Positions 9,521-19,055 are shown, counted from the stretch's first letter. The stretch: DNA of 64,000 nucleotides from Noviherbaspirillum soli (GCF_015352955.1 NZ_JACYOX010000001.1:186001-250000); one strand, 5' to 3'. Notes: generated by a model not told the origin, from the letters alone. Numbers and translations: made by a program.

Positions 9521-9771
9521 GTCGTGGGCAGTCTGGCGCGACGGTGGGAAGTGGGACATTCTGATTTAGCCAGTTCGAGACATTATAATCCAGCCACTAC
9601 ACGTTTTAGCCTGATAATTTGCATTATGTAAAATAATGTTTTGAATTAAGGATGGGTAGATCCTCCCCCGGTATTCTTGTCCTCTCTTTCACTGGCGCCC
9701 ACCGATAAGCAGGCGTCCATTTCCATAACCGCCTGCCCAGGCCGAAGCTCGCGGTCGACGTGCTGCCCGAT

Positions 9772-10797
9772 TCAACTCAGCCGCTGTGACCTGGACTTGC
9801 GTCGCGCCGCGTTCAGGTAAGCCTCCGTGGAACGCTGGCGCTCCAGCCCCAGCAACTGCCCGACCAGCTCCACCGATTCCTTTTCAAGCTCACGCACCGC
9901 AAAGGTATTGCGCAGCGTACGCCCGCCCTGGCGCGGCATTTCCAGGCCGGCGCGCTCGAAGGTTTTCTTTACCTGGCGGTACACGGTTGCCTTGTCCAGC
10001 GGCTTGCCTGTAGCGAGCGAGGCGGGAAACAGCAACTGGCCCGGTATGTCCAGCTTTTTGCGCTCCTCCACCCACTGCATCACCTCGGCCAGTGCAAAGG
10101 GACGCAACAGCGTTTTGTGCTCACGGGTGGTGCTCTGGGCAGACTCCGGCCGGATGGTCACTGGCAAGGAACCGGTGCCGTCGAGCACGCCGATATCCCG
10201 CATCTTTGCATGCATGGCCTCGGCAACGGTCAGGCCGGCGCCCAGCATCAAGGCCTGCATCGCACGGTCGCGCCGGCGCTTCCAGCCGGCGGGCGTCTCG
10301 TTGGCCACCGGCAGCGCTTGCATGAACGCCTGCTGCTGCGCGTCGTCCATCACCACCATTTCCAGATCCTTGCCGCTCGCGCCTTTTGTCTTGTAGATCT
10401 GGAAGGCGGTACTCTGGGCTGGATTCGGCGAGACCTCAAGGTGCTGGAAAACCCGCTCCAGCATGCGCACATATTTCACCCTGATCGTGCTCTTGAGCTG
10501 TTCCGCCTCGCCGGTTTCGTCCGCCTGGCGGCTGTCGAGGAATTCCAGGATGTCGGCATCATTGACGGTATAGAGCGTCTTGCCATGGTCACGCATCCAG
10601 CGGTGGAACTTGCCGAACATCAGGGTATAAACCTGAATCGTCGCAGGCCGCAGCGGCTGCGCCTTCTTGTCGGGATCGCGGTAGGCCGGGACCCGCCTGC
10701 CGAGTTCCACGAACTCGGGCGATGCGATGAATGTCTTGAACGGCGTCATGGGATCGGAAGCCCAAAAATGGCCAGTGTCGAATAGCGAGCTTTTCAT
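9772..10797 (-). CDS. Tyrosine-recombinase-like integrase with degenerate active site
   Basis: A 341-residue protein with the two-domain layout of phage-type integrases: an N-terminal SAM-like DNA-binding part (about 50-150, LRPATIQVYTLMFGKFHRWM) and a C-terminal catalytic fold (about 165-330). The catalytic positions are eroded. Where XerD-like enzymes have TGLRVSEL this protein has GAGLTVAEA (Arg I replaced by Thr). The H-x-L-R-H box reads RTLRNTFA, keeping only the Arg, and LLGHSS..T...Y reads LLGLERQRSTEAY, keeping Tyr but losing His. No phage or island genes adjoin it. It may be a DNA-binding relic or an adapted chromosomal protein rather than an active recombinase. Fold is clear; activity is doubtful. 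Confidence 0.8.
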   Translation of the reverse strand: MKSSLFDTGHFWASDPMTPFKTFIASPEFVELGRRVPAYRDPDKKAQPLRPATIQVYTLMFGKFHRWMRDHGKTLYTVNDADILEFLDSRQADETGEAEQLKSTIRVKYVRMLERVFQHLEVSPNPAQSTAFQIYKTKGASGKDLEMVVMDDAQQQAFMQALPVANETPAGWKRRRDRAMQALMLGAGLTVAEAMHAKMRDIGVLDGTGSLPVTIRPESAQSTTREHKTLLRPFALAEVMQWVEERKKLDIPGQLLFPASLATGKPLDKATVYRQVKKTFERAGLEMPRQGGRTLRNTFAVRELEKESVELVGQLLGLERQRSTEAYLNAARRKSRSQRLS

Positions 10798-11189
10798 GGC
10801 GAATCAATTTTCCTGTTGGAATCTGAAAACGTAAAATCAATTCAATGTCGTTCAACCGGAAGGATTCGCCATTATAAGGAATGCTCATCTGACATGCATG
10901 TGGAATGTCAATAAAATTTAATATAAGTGATTGATTCCTATCGTGGTTAACCTGTCTTTCGCTTTTCTTGCAAATGGACTGCAAAGTTTTATGTGTTAAT
11001 TCTTTTTCGAAGCCCTGCTGGGTTTCTTTGAATTGATGCATTCATTTTTAGCTTGCCAGATCTTTGCGGCTAAGTGACGCGCCACCCCTTTCCGATGGTC
11101 CCTCTTTTCTGGTGGCGGGTTTTTGTTTTCAAGTGTTGTGGATTTCATTGTTGATAGTTGCATTTTTTAAGGTGATCCGCACTCACCAA
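10798..11189. other. AT-rich intergenic region upstream of the integrase-like gene
   Basis: About 390 bases, visibly AT-rich from 10830 to 10990, lying between the start of the integrase-like gene and the terminator of cphA. No supported gene. It presumably holds the promoter of the integrase-like gene on the minus strand; no clear -35/-10 pair was identified. Confidence 0.3.
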
Positions 11190-11220
11190 CAAAAAAACGG
11201 ACGACCTCGCGGTCGTCCGT
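11190..11220 (-). terminator. Rho-independent terminator of the cyanophycin synthetase operon
   Basis: On the minus strand a stem of 10 bp (ACGGACGACC / GGTCGTCCGT) with a 4-base loop is followed by a run of seven T. It begins 35 bases after the cphA stop codon. Confidence 0.88.
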
Positions 11221-11254
11221 TCCTGTTTTTTTTCCGAAAGGCGATTCAGCGCGC

Positions 11255-13828
11255 CTAGGCAGCCTGCGCCACCCGTGCGGCGATATGTGCCAGCGCTTCA
11301 TCGACCTGGTCCACCAGAATCAGGCACAGGTCGCCATCGTTCAGGCTGCCCAGCGCGGTATCGATGGCGACGAACTCGCCTCGGATTTCCCGCACGGCGC
11401 TGGTGCGGCGGCTGCCTTCCAGCCCTTCCCGCAGCAAGGCGATCACCTCGCCGTCCTGGCGGCCGCGCTGGCACTGGTCCTGGTACAGCAGAACGTCGTC
11501 GAACACGTCGCCGAGGATGCGGGTCTGCTGGCGGATATCTTCATCGCGCCTGTCCCCTGCCCCGCTGATGACCACCGAGCGGCGGCGTGCCGGCAAGGTT
11601 TCCACCGCCTTCACCAGCGCCAGCATCGCGTCCGGGTTGTGGCCGTAATCGGCGATCACGGTGGCGCCGCGGTAGCGGAACATGTTGAAGCGTCCCGGCG
11701 CGTTGTCGCTGTCGTTGGAAAAGGAACGCAGGCCGGCGCGTATGCTGTCCCAGCTGATGCCGACGGCCCAGGCCGCGGCCACCGAAGCCATCACATTCTC
11801 GACCTGGAATGCCAGCGTGCCGCCCAGGGTGATGGGCACGTCGGCCAGCGGAATGCGCACTTCCCCGATGCCTTCGGCGGCCACCAGGTCGCGGCCATCG
11901 ACGAACACCACCCGCAGCCCCTGCGCCCGGTGCATGGTCATCACCGGGTGATGCCGGTCAGCGGCGAAATAGGTCACCTGGCCGGGGCAGTTTTCCGACA
12001 TCGACGCCACGATGGGATCGGCTGCGTTGAGCACCGCCATGCCGTTATGCGCCACGTTCTGCACGATCACCCGCTTCAGCACCGCAAGATCTTCCACCGT
12101 GGTGATGTAGTTCAGGCCCAGATGGTCGCCGCTGCCGATGTTGGTGACCACCGCCACCTGGCAGCGGTCATAGCCCAGGCCTTCGCGCAGCACGCCACCG
12201 CGGGCGGTTTCGAACACGGCGGCGTCCACGTCCGGGTGCATCAGCACGTTGCGGGCGCTCTTGGGGCCGCTGCAGTCGCCGCTGTCGATCCGGCGGCCCT
12301 CGATATAGACGCCGTCGGTATTGGTCATGCCGGTGCGCAGGCCGCCGCTGCCGAGCAGGTGCGTGATCAGGCGCACCGTGGTGGTCTTGCCGTTGGTGCC
12401 GGTCACGGCCACCACCGGGATGCGGCCGTCCTCGCCCGCCGGGAACATGTCCTCGATGATGCTTTCACCGACTGCCCGACCCTTGCCGTAGGACGGGGTC
12501 AGGTGCATGCGCAGTCCGGGCGCGGCATTGACTTCGACGATGCCGCCGCCCTGTTCCTCGATGGGCTTCAGAACGCTGTCGCAGACCATGTCGACACCGC
12601 AGATATCCAGCCCTACCATGCGGGCCGCTTCGACCGCGCAGGCGGCAACCGACGGGTGCACGTCGTCCGTGACGTCGGTGGCGGTGCCGCCGGTGGACAG
12701 GTTGGCGTTATTGCGCAGCATTACGCGCTGGCCGCGGGCCGGCACCGAGTCGGCCTGGTAACCCTGTTCGGCCAGGCGCGCCAGGGCAATGTCGTCGAAG
12801 CGGATGCGGGTCAGCGATGTGGCATGGCCTGTGCCGCGACGCGGGTCGCTGTTGATCAGGTCGACCAGCTGGCGAACCGTGTGCTCGCCGTCGCCCACCA
12901 CCTGCGGCGGGTCGCGCCGGGCTGCGGCAACGAGCTTGTTGCCCACTACCAGCAGGCGGAAATCGTCGCCGGCGAGATAGCGCTCGACGATGACTTCATC
13001 GCCATACTCGCTGGCGATGGCAAAGGCGCGCAGCAGGCTCTCCCGGCTGTCGATATTGACGGTGACGCCCTTGCCCTGGTTGCCATCCTTGGGCTTGGTG
13101 ACGACCGGCATGCCGATCTGCTGGGCAAGCGCCCAGGCGGCCTCGGGCGTGGTGGCGATGCCGCCGCGCGGCACCGGCACGCCGGCGGCGGCCAGCAGCT
13201 TCTTGGTCAGCTCCTTGTCCTGGGCGATCGATTCGGCGATGGCGCTGGTGCGGTCCATTTCGGCGGCCTGGATGCGGCGCTGGCGGCTGCCCCAGCCGAA
13301 CATCACCATGCTGCCGCTGGTCAGGCGGCGGTAGGGAATGTTGCGGGCGACGGCGGCGTCGACGATGGAGCCGGTGCTGGGTCCGAGACGGATGTCCTCG
13401 TCGAGTTCGCGCAGGCGGGCCAGCGCGCCATCGACGTCGAACGGCAGGTTCTGCTGCGCCGCCTGGCACAGTTCGATGGCGAGGTCGAAGGCCAGCCGGC
13501 CGACCTCTTCCTCGGTATATTCCACCACCACCTGGTAGATGCCGCTTTCCAGCGTGGGCGTGGTGCGGCTGAAGGTGACCGGGCAGCCGGCATTGGCCTG
13601 CAGGCTCAGCGCGGTCAGTTCCAGCACATGGGCCAGCGAGACGGCGTCGTGGTGGCCGCTGGGCTGCAGCATCGGCAGGCCGGGAAAGCGGGCGCGCAGC
13701 CGCTCTTCAAAACCCTGCATGCGGGCGATGTCGCTTTCCTGCTGCGCGCACTCGATGACGGCTTCGATCGAGGTGTGCTGGCTCCAGAGGTTGGGGCCGC
13801 GAAGCGCCCGGATTCTTGATACTTCCAT
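11255..13828 (-). CDS. cphA: Cyanophycin synthetase, complete two-ATPase form
   Basis: Polymerises aspartate and arginine into cyanophycin (multi-L-arginyl-poly-L-aspartate), a nitrogen and carbon reserve that forms cytoplasmic granules. The 857 residues contain the N-terminal domain beginning MEVSRIRALRGPNLWS, an ATP-grasp domain (about 215-475, with KPKDGNQGKGVTVNI) that adds Asp to the backbone, and a Mur-ligase-like domain (about 475-857) with an intact P-loop GTNGKTTT near residue 476 that adds Arg to the side chain. Start chosen at 13828 because AGGA lies just upstream and the family starts here; an ATG at 13864 would add 12 residues. It follows the second synthetase by 43 bases and is closed by a strong terminator. 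Confidence 0.93.
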   Translation of the reverse strand: MEVSRIRALRGPNLWSQHTSIEAVIECAQQESDIARMQGFEERLRARFPGLPMLQPSGHHDAVSLAHVLELTALSLQANAGCPVTFSRTTPTLESGIYQVVVEYTEEEVGRLAFDLAIELCQAAQQNLPFDVDGALARLRELDEDIRLGPSTGSIVDAAVARNIPYRRLTSGSMVMFGWGSRQRRIQAAEMDRTSAIAESIAQDKELTKKLLAAAGVPVPRGGIATTPEAAWALAQQIGMPVVTKPKDGNQGKGVTVNIDSRESLLRAFAIASEYGDEVIVERYLAGDDFRLLVVGNKLVAAARRDPPQVVGDGEHTVRQLVDLINSDPRRGTGHATSLTRIRFDDIALARLAEQGYQADSVPARGQRVMLRNNANLSTGGTATDVTDDVHPSVAACAVEAARMVGLDICGVDMVCDSVLKPIEEQGGGIVEVNAAPGLRMHLTPSYGKGRAVGESIIEDMFPAGEDGRIPVVAVTGTNGKTTTVRLITHLLGSGGLRTGMTNTDGVYIEGRRIDSGDCSGPKSARNVLMHPDVDAAVFETARGGVLREGLGYDRCQVAVVTNIGSGDHLGLNYITTVEDLAVLKRVIVQNVAHNGMAVLNAADPIVASMSENCPGQVTYFAADRHHPVMTMHRAQGLRVVFVDGRDLVAAEGIGEVRIPLADVPITLGGTLAFQVENVMASVAAAWAVGISWDSIRAGLRSFSNDSDNAPGRFNMFRYRGATVIADYGHNPDAMLALVKAVETLPARRRSVVISGAGDRRDEDIRQQTRILGDVFDDVLLYQDQCQRGRQDGEVIALLREGLEGSRRTSAVREIRGEFVAIDTALGSLNDGDLCLILVDQVDEALAHIAARVAQAA

Positions 13829-13871
13829 AAATTTGATCCTGTCCCGTAATGACTGTCCGGCCATGCCGGCT

Positions 13872-16043
13872 TTAATGCTTGGCCCGTTGCGCCTCGGCGC
13901 CGAAGGTGCGCAGGCCGGCGCAGATCAGCTCGGCCGGAATCTGCAGCGCCCAGGCGCTTGCCACCGCGGCCAGCACGCTGTCCGGCGCAAGGTCGGCGCC
14001 GCCCAGCGACAAGGCGCCGGTCAGCACGGCATGTTCGTTCCTGCCGTTGGCCAGCACGACGTCGCCGTCGCGGGCGAACACGGCGCGGCCGCCATCGTCG
14101 CGGTGCGCGGCGATCACCTGCAGCGATGCCGACGGCGCATAGAAGATCACGTCGCCGTCGCACAGCTCGGCCATCTCCACCGCCTGGTGGTCGGCGGCAT
14201 TGAGCACGGCCACGCCGTCCGGCAGCACGACGTCGACTTGGGTGCGGGCCACGTTGTAGAGCTGGTCGCGGTTGCGGATGTCGAAGTCGGCCAGCTGCTC
14301 CAGGCCGGAGACGTCGGTGACGACGCCGACGCTGCAGCGGTCGTAGGCCAGGCCTTCGCCGAGGATCACGCGGTTGCCGTTTTCCATCACGGCTGCCTGC
14401 ACGGAACGATTGATCAGCAGGCTCTGGCCGGCTTCCCAGGTGGCGCAATCGTCCTTGCGGATCTGGCGGTTGTTGAGGAACAGGCCGTCGGCGCAGGCCA
14501 CCCCGACATGGCGGTGGCTGGCGCACAGGATCTTGCCGATCAGGCGCGCGATGCGGCTGGTGTCGCGGCTGCCGGTGATGCCGACCACCGGGATGCGGGC
14601 ATCGTCCTTGGCGCCGAACAGGTGGTCGACGATGGCGGCCCCGACCGGCTGCGGCCGGCCGGTGGCGGGCTTGGTATGGGCCAGTAGGCCCGGGCCCGCA
14701 TTGACTTCGATGATGGCGCCGCGCTGTTCCGACAGCGGCCTGGAAATGTCTTCCACCACCAGGTCGACGCCGGCGATGTCCAGGCCGACCACGCGGGCAG
14801 CCAGGCTGGCCAGCGCCGCGGTGTCCGGATGGACGCGGTCGGTGACGTCGAAGGCCACGTTGCCATTGCGCTGCAGTTCCACCTTTTCGCCGGCGGCCGG
14901 CACGGTGGCGCGCGAACGGCCCTGGCGAGCCAGTTGCAGCGACAGCTCGTCGCCCTCTTCCAGCTTCAGCGGCTCCAGCGGGAATTCCTCGTCCTCGCCG
15001 CGGCGAGGGTCGGTGTTGACCTGCGACTCGATCAGCTCGGCGATGGTGGACTTGCCGTCGCCAATCACGGCGGTGGTTTCGCCGGCGGCGGCGGCGACGA
15101 CCCGCTTGCCCACCACCAGCAGCCGGTGCTCGACGCCGGATATCGATTGTTCGACGATCACGCCGCTGCCTTCCCGGCTGGCCAGTTCGAACGCGGCTTC
15201 CACCTGTTCGCGGGTGGTCAGGTCGAGCGACACGCCGCGGCCATGGTTGCCGTCGTAGGGCTTGACGGCGACCGGCAGGCCGATGTCTTCGGCGGCGTCC
15301 CAGGCGTCGGCCGGGTCGTCGACCAGGCGGCCCTGGGGCACCGGCACGCCGCAGCTCTGCAGCAGCAACTTGGTCAGGTCCTTGTCGCGGGAAATGCCCT
15401 CGGCGATGGCGCTGGTGCGGTCGGTCTCGGCGGTCCAGATGCGGCGCTGCCGCGCGCCGTAGCCGAACTGCACCAGGTTGCCGTCGTTGAGGCGGATGGA
15501 CGGAATGCGGCGCTCGGTGGCGGCATCGACGATATGGGCGGTGCTCGGTCCGAGGCAAATGCTGTCGACCATCTCGCGCAGGCCGCCGATGGCGCCGGCC
15601 ACGTCATACGGTCGGTCCTCGATGGCGGCCATCAGGAGTTCGCGCGCGGCTTCCAGCGCGGCGCGGCCGACTTCTTCCTGGCGGGTGCGGAAAGCCACCT
15701 TGTACACGCCGGACTCCGAGGTTTCGCGGGCCTTGCCGAAGCCGGTGGGCATGCCGGCCAGGCTTTGCAGTTCCAGCACCACGTGCTCAAGGATATGGGC
15801 CGCCCAGGTGCCCTCGCGCAGCCGCTCCAGGAAGCCGCCGCGCTCGCCGACGCCGCAGCGGTGCTCGACCAGGCTCGGCAGCCAGGCGGTCAGGCGCTCG
15901 TAGAGTCCGGGTATCTTGTTGGAGGGAAACTGTTCCAGTTCGCCGATATCGACCCAGGCTTCGATCACGGGCCGGTAGGTCCAGATGTTCGGGCCGCGCA
16001 GATGGGTCACGCGGCGAAATACCAATTCTTTCTTTTTCATCAT
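13872..16043 (-). CDS. cphA': Second cyanophycin synthetase with a degenerate Mur-ligase ATP site
   Basis: A 723-residue paralogue of the downstream enzyme. It has the N-terminal domain (VTHLRGPNIWTYRPVIEAWV) and a well-preserved ATP-grasp domain (KPYDGNHGRGVSLDL). The Mur-ligase-like part is shorter than in CphA and its P-loop position reads GITGSRDTSR instead of GTNGKTT, so ATP binding there is unlikely. Known CphA2-type enzymes with an inactive Mur domain polymerise ready-made beta-Asp-Arg dipeptides; by analogy this protein may do that or assist CphA. First gene of the leftward operon; a second in-frame ATG lies at 16040, and a much longer frame to 16541 overlaps the divergent ABC gene and is rejected. 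Confidence 0.88.
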   Translation of the reverse strand: MMKKKELVFRRVTHLRGPNIWTYRPVIEAWVDIGELEQFPSNKIPGLYERLTAWLPSLVEHRCGVGERGGFLERLREGTWAAHILEHVVLELQSLAGMPTGFGKARETSESGVYKVAFRTRQEEVGRAALEAARELLMAAIEDRPYDVAGAIGGLREMVDSICLGPSTAHIVDAATERRIPSIRLNDGNLVQFGYGARQRRIWTAETDRTSAIAEGISRDKDLTKLLLQSCGVPVPQGRLVDDPADAWDAAEDIGLPVAVKPYDGNHGRGVSLDLTTREQVEAAFELASREGSGVIVEQSISGVEHRLLVVGKRVVAAAAGETTAVIGDGKSTIAELIESQVNTDPRRGEDEEFPLEPLKLEEGDELSLQLARQGRSRATVPAAGEKVELQRNGNVAFDVTDRVHPDTAALASLAARVVGLDIAGVDLVVEDISRPLSEQRGAIIEVNAGPGLLAHTKPATGRPQPVGAAIVDHLFGAKDDARIPVVGITGSRDTSRIARLIGKILCASHRHVGVACADGLFLNNRQIRKDDCATWEAGQSLLINRSVQAAVMENGNRVILGEGLAYDRCSVGVVTDVSGLEQLADFDIRNRDQLYNVARTQVDVVLPDGVAVLNAADHQAVEMAELCDGDVIFYAPSASLQVIAAHRDDGGRAVFARDGDVVLANGRNEHAVLTGALSLGGADLAPDSVLAAVASAWALQIPAELICAGLRTFGAEAQRAKH

Positions 16044-16308
16044 CGTCTGATTCTTGACGGACCGGCTGCCGTCATGCTCGGTTAAGGATTGCCCATCGTT
16101 GCGGCAACCAGGTGCTCCATAAGGCTGTATACTCCCGGACCGCCGCCAGCCAGTCCGCTGGACCGCAAGAATACCGTAAATAATTGCCTCTCGGACATAT
16201 GATTCCTCGGATGGGGTATATTGCCATCCCGTTTCAACGGAACAAGTCTCCTTACTTTTTCTAACAAAACTGCGTGCCGCCAGCGGTGCGCATGGAGTTT
16301 GCCGCAGA
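16044..16308. promoter_or_regulatory. Divergent promoter region of the cyanophycin locus
   Basis: 265 bases between the leftward synthetase operon and the rightward ABC transporter. Both transcripts must start here, so this is the natural control point for the whole locus. Centre is AT-richer (16170-16265). I could not assign -10/-35 boxes or an operator with confidence. Confidence 0.4.
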
Positions 16309-18582
16309 ATGACCACCGTATTGCCACTCCCCGACCGACCCGCCGGCGACTTGCCGGAGCAGTGGCGGGATGTTGTAGAAAAACGTCTTGCCGCCGGGGA
16401 GAACGTTGTTACCTGGGTTACGGTTGACCTCGACGCCCGCCACCACTTCGCCGACGGCATCGTCATCCTGACCGATCGCCGCATCCTTGCCCGTGCGCCG
16501 GGCGAACGGGACTGGCGCGACTGGGCGTTCGAACCTGGCATGCGGCTGGAACATCATGACCATGCCGGCGTCGGCCATCTGGAACTGGTGACGCCGGCCG
16601 GCCGACTGGCGGCGTGGCATTTCACGCTGGGCATGAACCTTTTGGCAATGCGGGTGATCGATCAGTTCCAGCTGCGACTGCAAAGCCACCTCGACGGGCT
16701 GGAAGTCGAGTCGGAAGACCAGACCGTCTGCCCGAGCTGCAAGGCGCCGCTGGAGCCGGACCAGGATGTCTGCCCGGTCTGCACCAAGGTCATCCACACG
16801 CCGCCCTCGACCTGGACACTATTCCGGCTGTGGCGCTTCGCCCGGCCCTACCGCGGCCAGCTGCTGGCCGGTTTCCTGCTGACGCTGCTGGGCACGGCGG
16901 CCAGCCTGGTGCCGCCCTACCTGACCATGCCGCTGATGGACAACGTGCTGATCCCGTACCAGAACGGCCAGCGCATCGACCCCGCGGTGGTGGGCATGTA
17001 CCTGCTGGGTCTCTTGGGCGCGGCGCTGCTGGCCTGGGGCCTGACCTGGGCCAAGACCTATATCCTGGCGCTGGTGTCGGAGCGCATCGGCGCGGACCTT
17101 CGCACCACGACCTATGAGCACCTGCTGCGGCTTTCGCTGGAATATTTCGGCGGCAAGCGCACCGGCGACCTGATGGCGCGCATCGGCAGCGAGAGCGACC
17201 GCATCTGCGTGTTCCTGTCGCTGCACCTGCTGGATTTCGCAACAGACGTGCTGATGATCCTGATGACCTCGGCCATCCTGTTCTCGATCAACCCGTGGCT
17301 GGCGCTGGTGACGCTGGTGCCGCTGCCCATCATCGCCTGGCTGATCCACGTGGTGCGCGACCGGCTGCGCACCGGCTTCGAGAAAATCGACCGGGTCTGG
17401 GGCGAGGTCACCAACGTGCTGGCCGACACGATACCGGGCATCCGGGTGGTGAAGGCATTTGCCCAGGAAAAGCGGGAAGCGGCGCGCTTTCGCCTGGCCA
17501 ACAAGCACAACCTGGCCGTGAACGACCGGATCAACCGGATCTGGTCGCTGTTCTCGCCGACGGTGTCGCTGATGACCGAGCTGGGCCTGCTGGTGGTGTG
17601 GGCCTTCGGCATCTGGCAGGTCTCGCGCGGCGATATCACGGTGGGCACCCTGACCGCCTTCCTGGCCTACATCAGCCGCTTCTATTCGCGGCTGGACTCG
17701 ATGAGCCGGATCGTTTCCGTGACCCAGAAATCGGCCTCGGCCGCCAAGCGCATCTTCGACATCCTGGATCACGTCTCCAGCGTGCCCGACCCCGCCACGC
17801 CGGCCCGCCTGGAGCGGGTGGAAGGCCGGATCGAGGTGCGCGACGTGGGTTTTCGCTATGGCAACCGGGCGGTGAACCGCGGCGTGAACCTGACCATCGC
17901 GCCGGGCGAAATGATAGGCCTGGTCGGCCACAGCGGCTCGGGCAAGAGCACGCTGGTCAACCTGATCTGCCGCTTCTACGACGTGGCCGAAGGCTCGATC
18001 CGGCTCGATGGCGTGGATATCCGTTCCTTCGCCGTTGCCGACTACCGCAGCAATATCGGCCTGGTGCTGCAGGAGCCCTTCCTGTTCTTCGGCACGATTG
18101 CCGAGAACATCGCCTACGGCAAGCCGGACGCGACCCGCGCCGAGATCATGGCGGCTGCGCGCGCGGCCCATGCCCACGAGTTCATCCTGCGCCTGCCGCA
18201 TGGCTATGATTCCATGGTCGGCGAGCGCGGCCAGGGCCTGTCCGGCGGCGAGCGGCAGCGCATTTCCATTGCGCGGGCGCTGCTGATTGACCCGCGCATC
18301 CTGATCCTGGACGAAGCCACGTCCTCGGTCGACTCCGAGACGGAAAAGGAAATCCAGAAGGCGCTGGACAACCTGGTGAAGGGCCGCACCACGATCGCCA
18401 TCGCGCACCGTCTGTCGACGCTGCAGCGCGCCGACCGGCTGGTGGTGATGGATCGCGGCCAGGTGATCGAACAGGGGCCGCATGATGAACTGATGGCCCG
18501 GCAAGGCGCCTATTACCGGCTGTACCAGGCGCAGGCGCGCAATGTCGACCGCGACATCGACGACACACGGGAAAAGGAATGA
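16309..18582 (+). CDS. Cyanophycin-associated ABC exporter with N-terminal zinc ribbon
   Basis: A 757-residue fused ABC half-transporter. Residues 1-140 form a soluble front domain (VTWVTVDLDARHHFADGIVI and following). Then comes a four-cysteine zinc-ribbon-like motif CPSCKAPLEPDQDVCPVC (141-158). About 180-480 is an exporter-type six-helix membrane domain. The ATPase has Walker A GHSGSGKST near 542, Q-loop LVLQEPF, signature LSGGERQRI, Walker B ILILDEATS and the H-loop IAHRLST. Every ATPase motif is intact. Position opposite the two cyanophycin synthetases and coupling to DUF1854 match the gene set known in betaproteobacteria as cyanophycin-metabolism-associated ABC transporter. Its substrate is not established and cannot be read from the sequence. 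Confidence 0.9.
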   Translation: MTTVLPLPDRPAGDLPEQWRDVVEKRLAAGENVVTWVTVDLDARHHFADGIVILTDRRILARAPGERDWRDWAFEPGMRLEHHDHAGVGHLELVTPAGRLAAWHFTLGMNLLAMRVIDQFQLRLQSHLDGLEVESEDQTVCPSCKAPLEPDQDVCPVCTKVIHTPPSTWTLFRLWRFARPYRGQLLAGFLLTLLGTAASLVPPYLTMPLMDNVLIPYQNGQRIDPAVVGMYLLGLLGAALLAWGLTWAKTYILALVSERIGADLRTTTYEHLLRLSLEYFGGKRTGDLMARIGSESDRICVFLSLHLLDFATDVLMILMTSAILFSINPWLALVTLVPLPIIAWLIHVVRDRLRTGFEKIDRVWGEVTNVLADTIPGIRVVKAFAQEKREAARFRLANKHNLAVNDRINRIWSLFSPTVSLMTELGLLVVWAFGIWQVSRGDITVGTLTAFLAYISRFYSRLDSMSRIVSVTQKSASAAKRIFDILDHVSSVPDPATPARLERVEGRIEVRDVGFRYGNRAVNRGVNLTIAPGEMIGLVGHSGSGKSTLVNLICRFYDVAEGSIRLDGVDIRSFAVADYRSNIGLVLQEPFLFFGTIAENIAYGKPDATRAEIMAAARAAHAHEFILRLPHGYDSMVGERGQGLSGGERQRISIARALLIDPRILILDEATSSVDSETEKEIQKALDNLVKGRTTIAIAHRLSTLQRADRLVVMDRGQVIEQGPHDELMARQGAYYRLYQAQARNVDRDIDDTREKE

Positions 18583-19055
18583 GCATGGACGGCGATCAAC
18601 TGCAGCTTTCCCGCGACAGCTTCGGCAGGCTGGTGCTGACCACCGCCGACGGCCAGCAGCATGCGGGCGTGGCGCCGGTGCGCGCCTTTCCGATCCAGGC
18701 GCCGGACGAAGGCATCTCGCTGATGACCGGCGATGGCAAGGAAGTGGCCTGGATACCGTCGCTCGCCGCATTGACGGCCGCGACGCGGGCGCTGCTGGAA
18801 GAGGAATTGCAGGGACGGGAATTCATGCCCGAGATCCGGGCGATCCGCTCGGTATCCAGCTATGCCACGCCGTCCACCTGGCAGGTCAGCACCGACCGCG
18901 GCGATACCAGTTTTGTATTGCGCGGCGAGGAAGACATCCGCCGCATCAGCGCCGACACCCTGCTGATCTCGGACAGCCACGGCATCCATTTCCTGCTGCG
19001 GGATCTGCATGGCCTGGACCGGCAGAGCCGGAAGATACTCGATCGTTTCCTGTAG
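18579..19055 (+). CDS. DUF1854 protein, cyanophycin-associated
   Basis: A 158-residue soluble protein of the DUF1854 family, which occurs next to cyanophycin genes in betaproteobacteria. Its N-terminal half is rich in beta-strand character (SRDSFGRLVLTTADGQQHAG, APVRAFPIQAPDEGISLM) and the C-terminus ends LLRDLHGLDRQSRKILDRFL. Its ATG overlaps the TGA of the ABC transporter (ATGA), so translation is coupled and the two products probably work together. A second in-frame ATG lies at 18585. Biochemical function is unknown for the family. Confidence 0.88.
   Translation: MSMDGDQLQLSRDSFGRLVLTTADGQQHAGVAPVRAFPIQAPDEGISLMTGDGKEVAWIPSLAALTAATRALLEEELQGREFMPEIRAIRSVSSYATPSTWQVSTDRGDTSFVLRGEEDIRRISADTLLISDSHGIHFLLRDLHGLDRQSRKILDRFL

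Noticed and set aside
9772-10797. Prophage or integrative element around the integrase-like gene
   Set aside because: No phage structural, excisionase or att-like repeats nearby, no tRNA gene, and the active site is degenerate.
11285-13819. An 844-codon plus-strand frame opposite cphA
   Set aside because: It is very rich in His, Gln, Ala and Gly, as expected from reading a GC-rich gene backwards, and the minus strand carries a complete cyanophycin synthetase with all motifs.
13615-18771. Several long opposite-strand frames over the second cyanophycin synthetase and the ABC transporter
   Set aside because: Each overlaps a gene with clear conserved motifs; their products are Arg/Pro/His-rich and match nothing.
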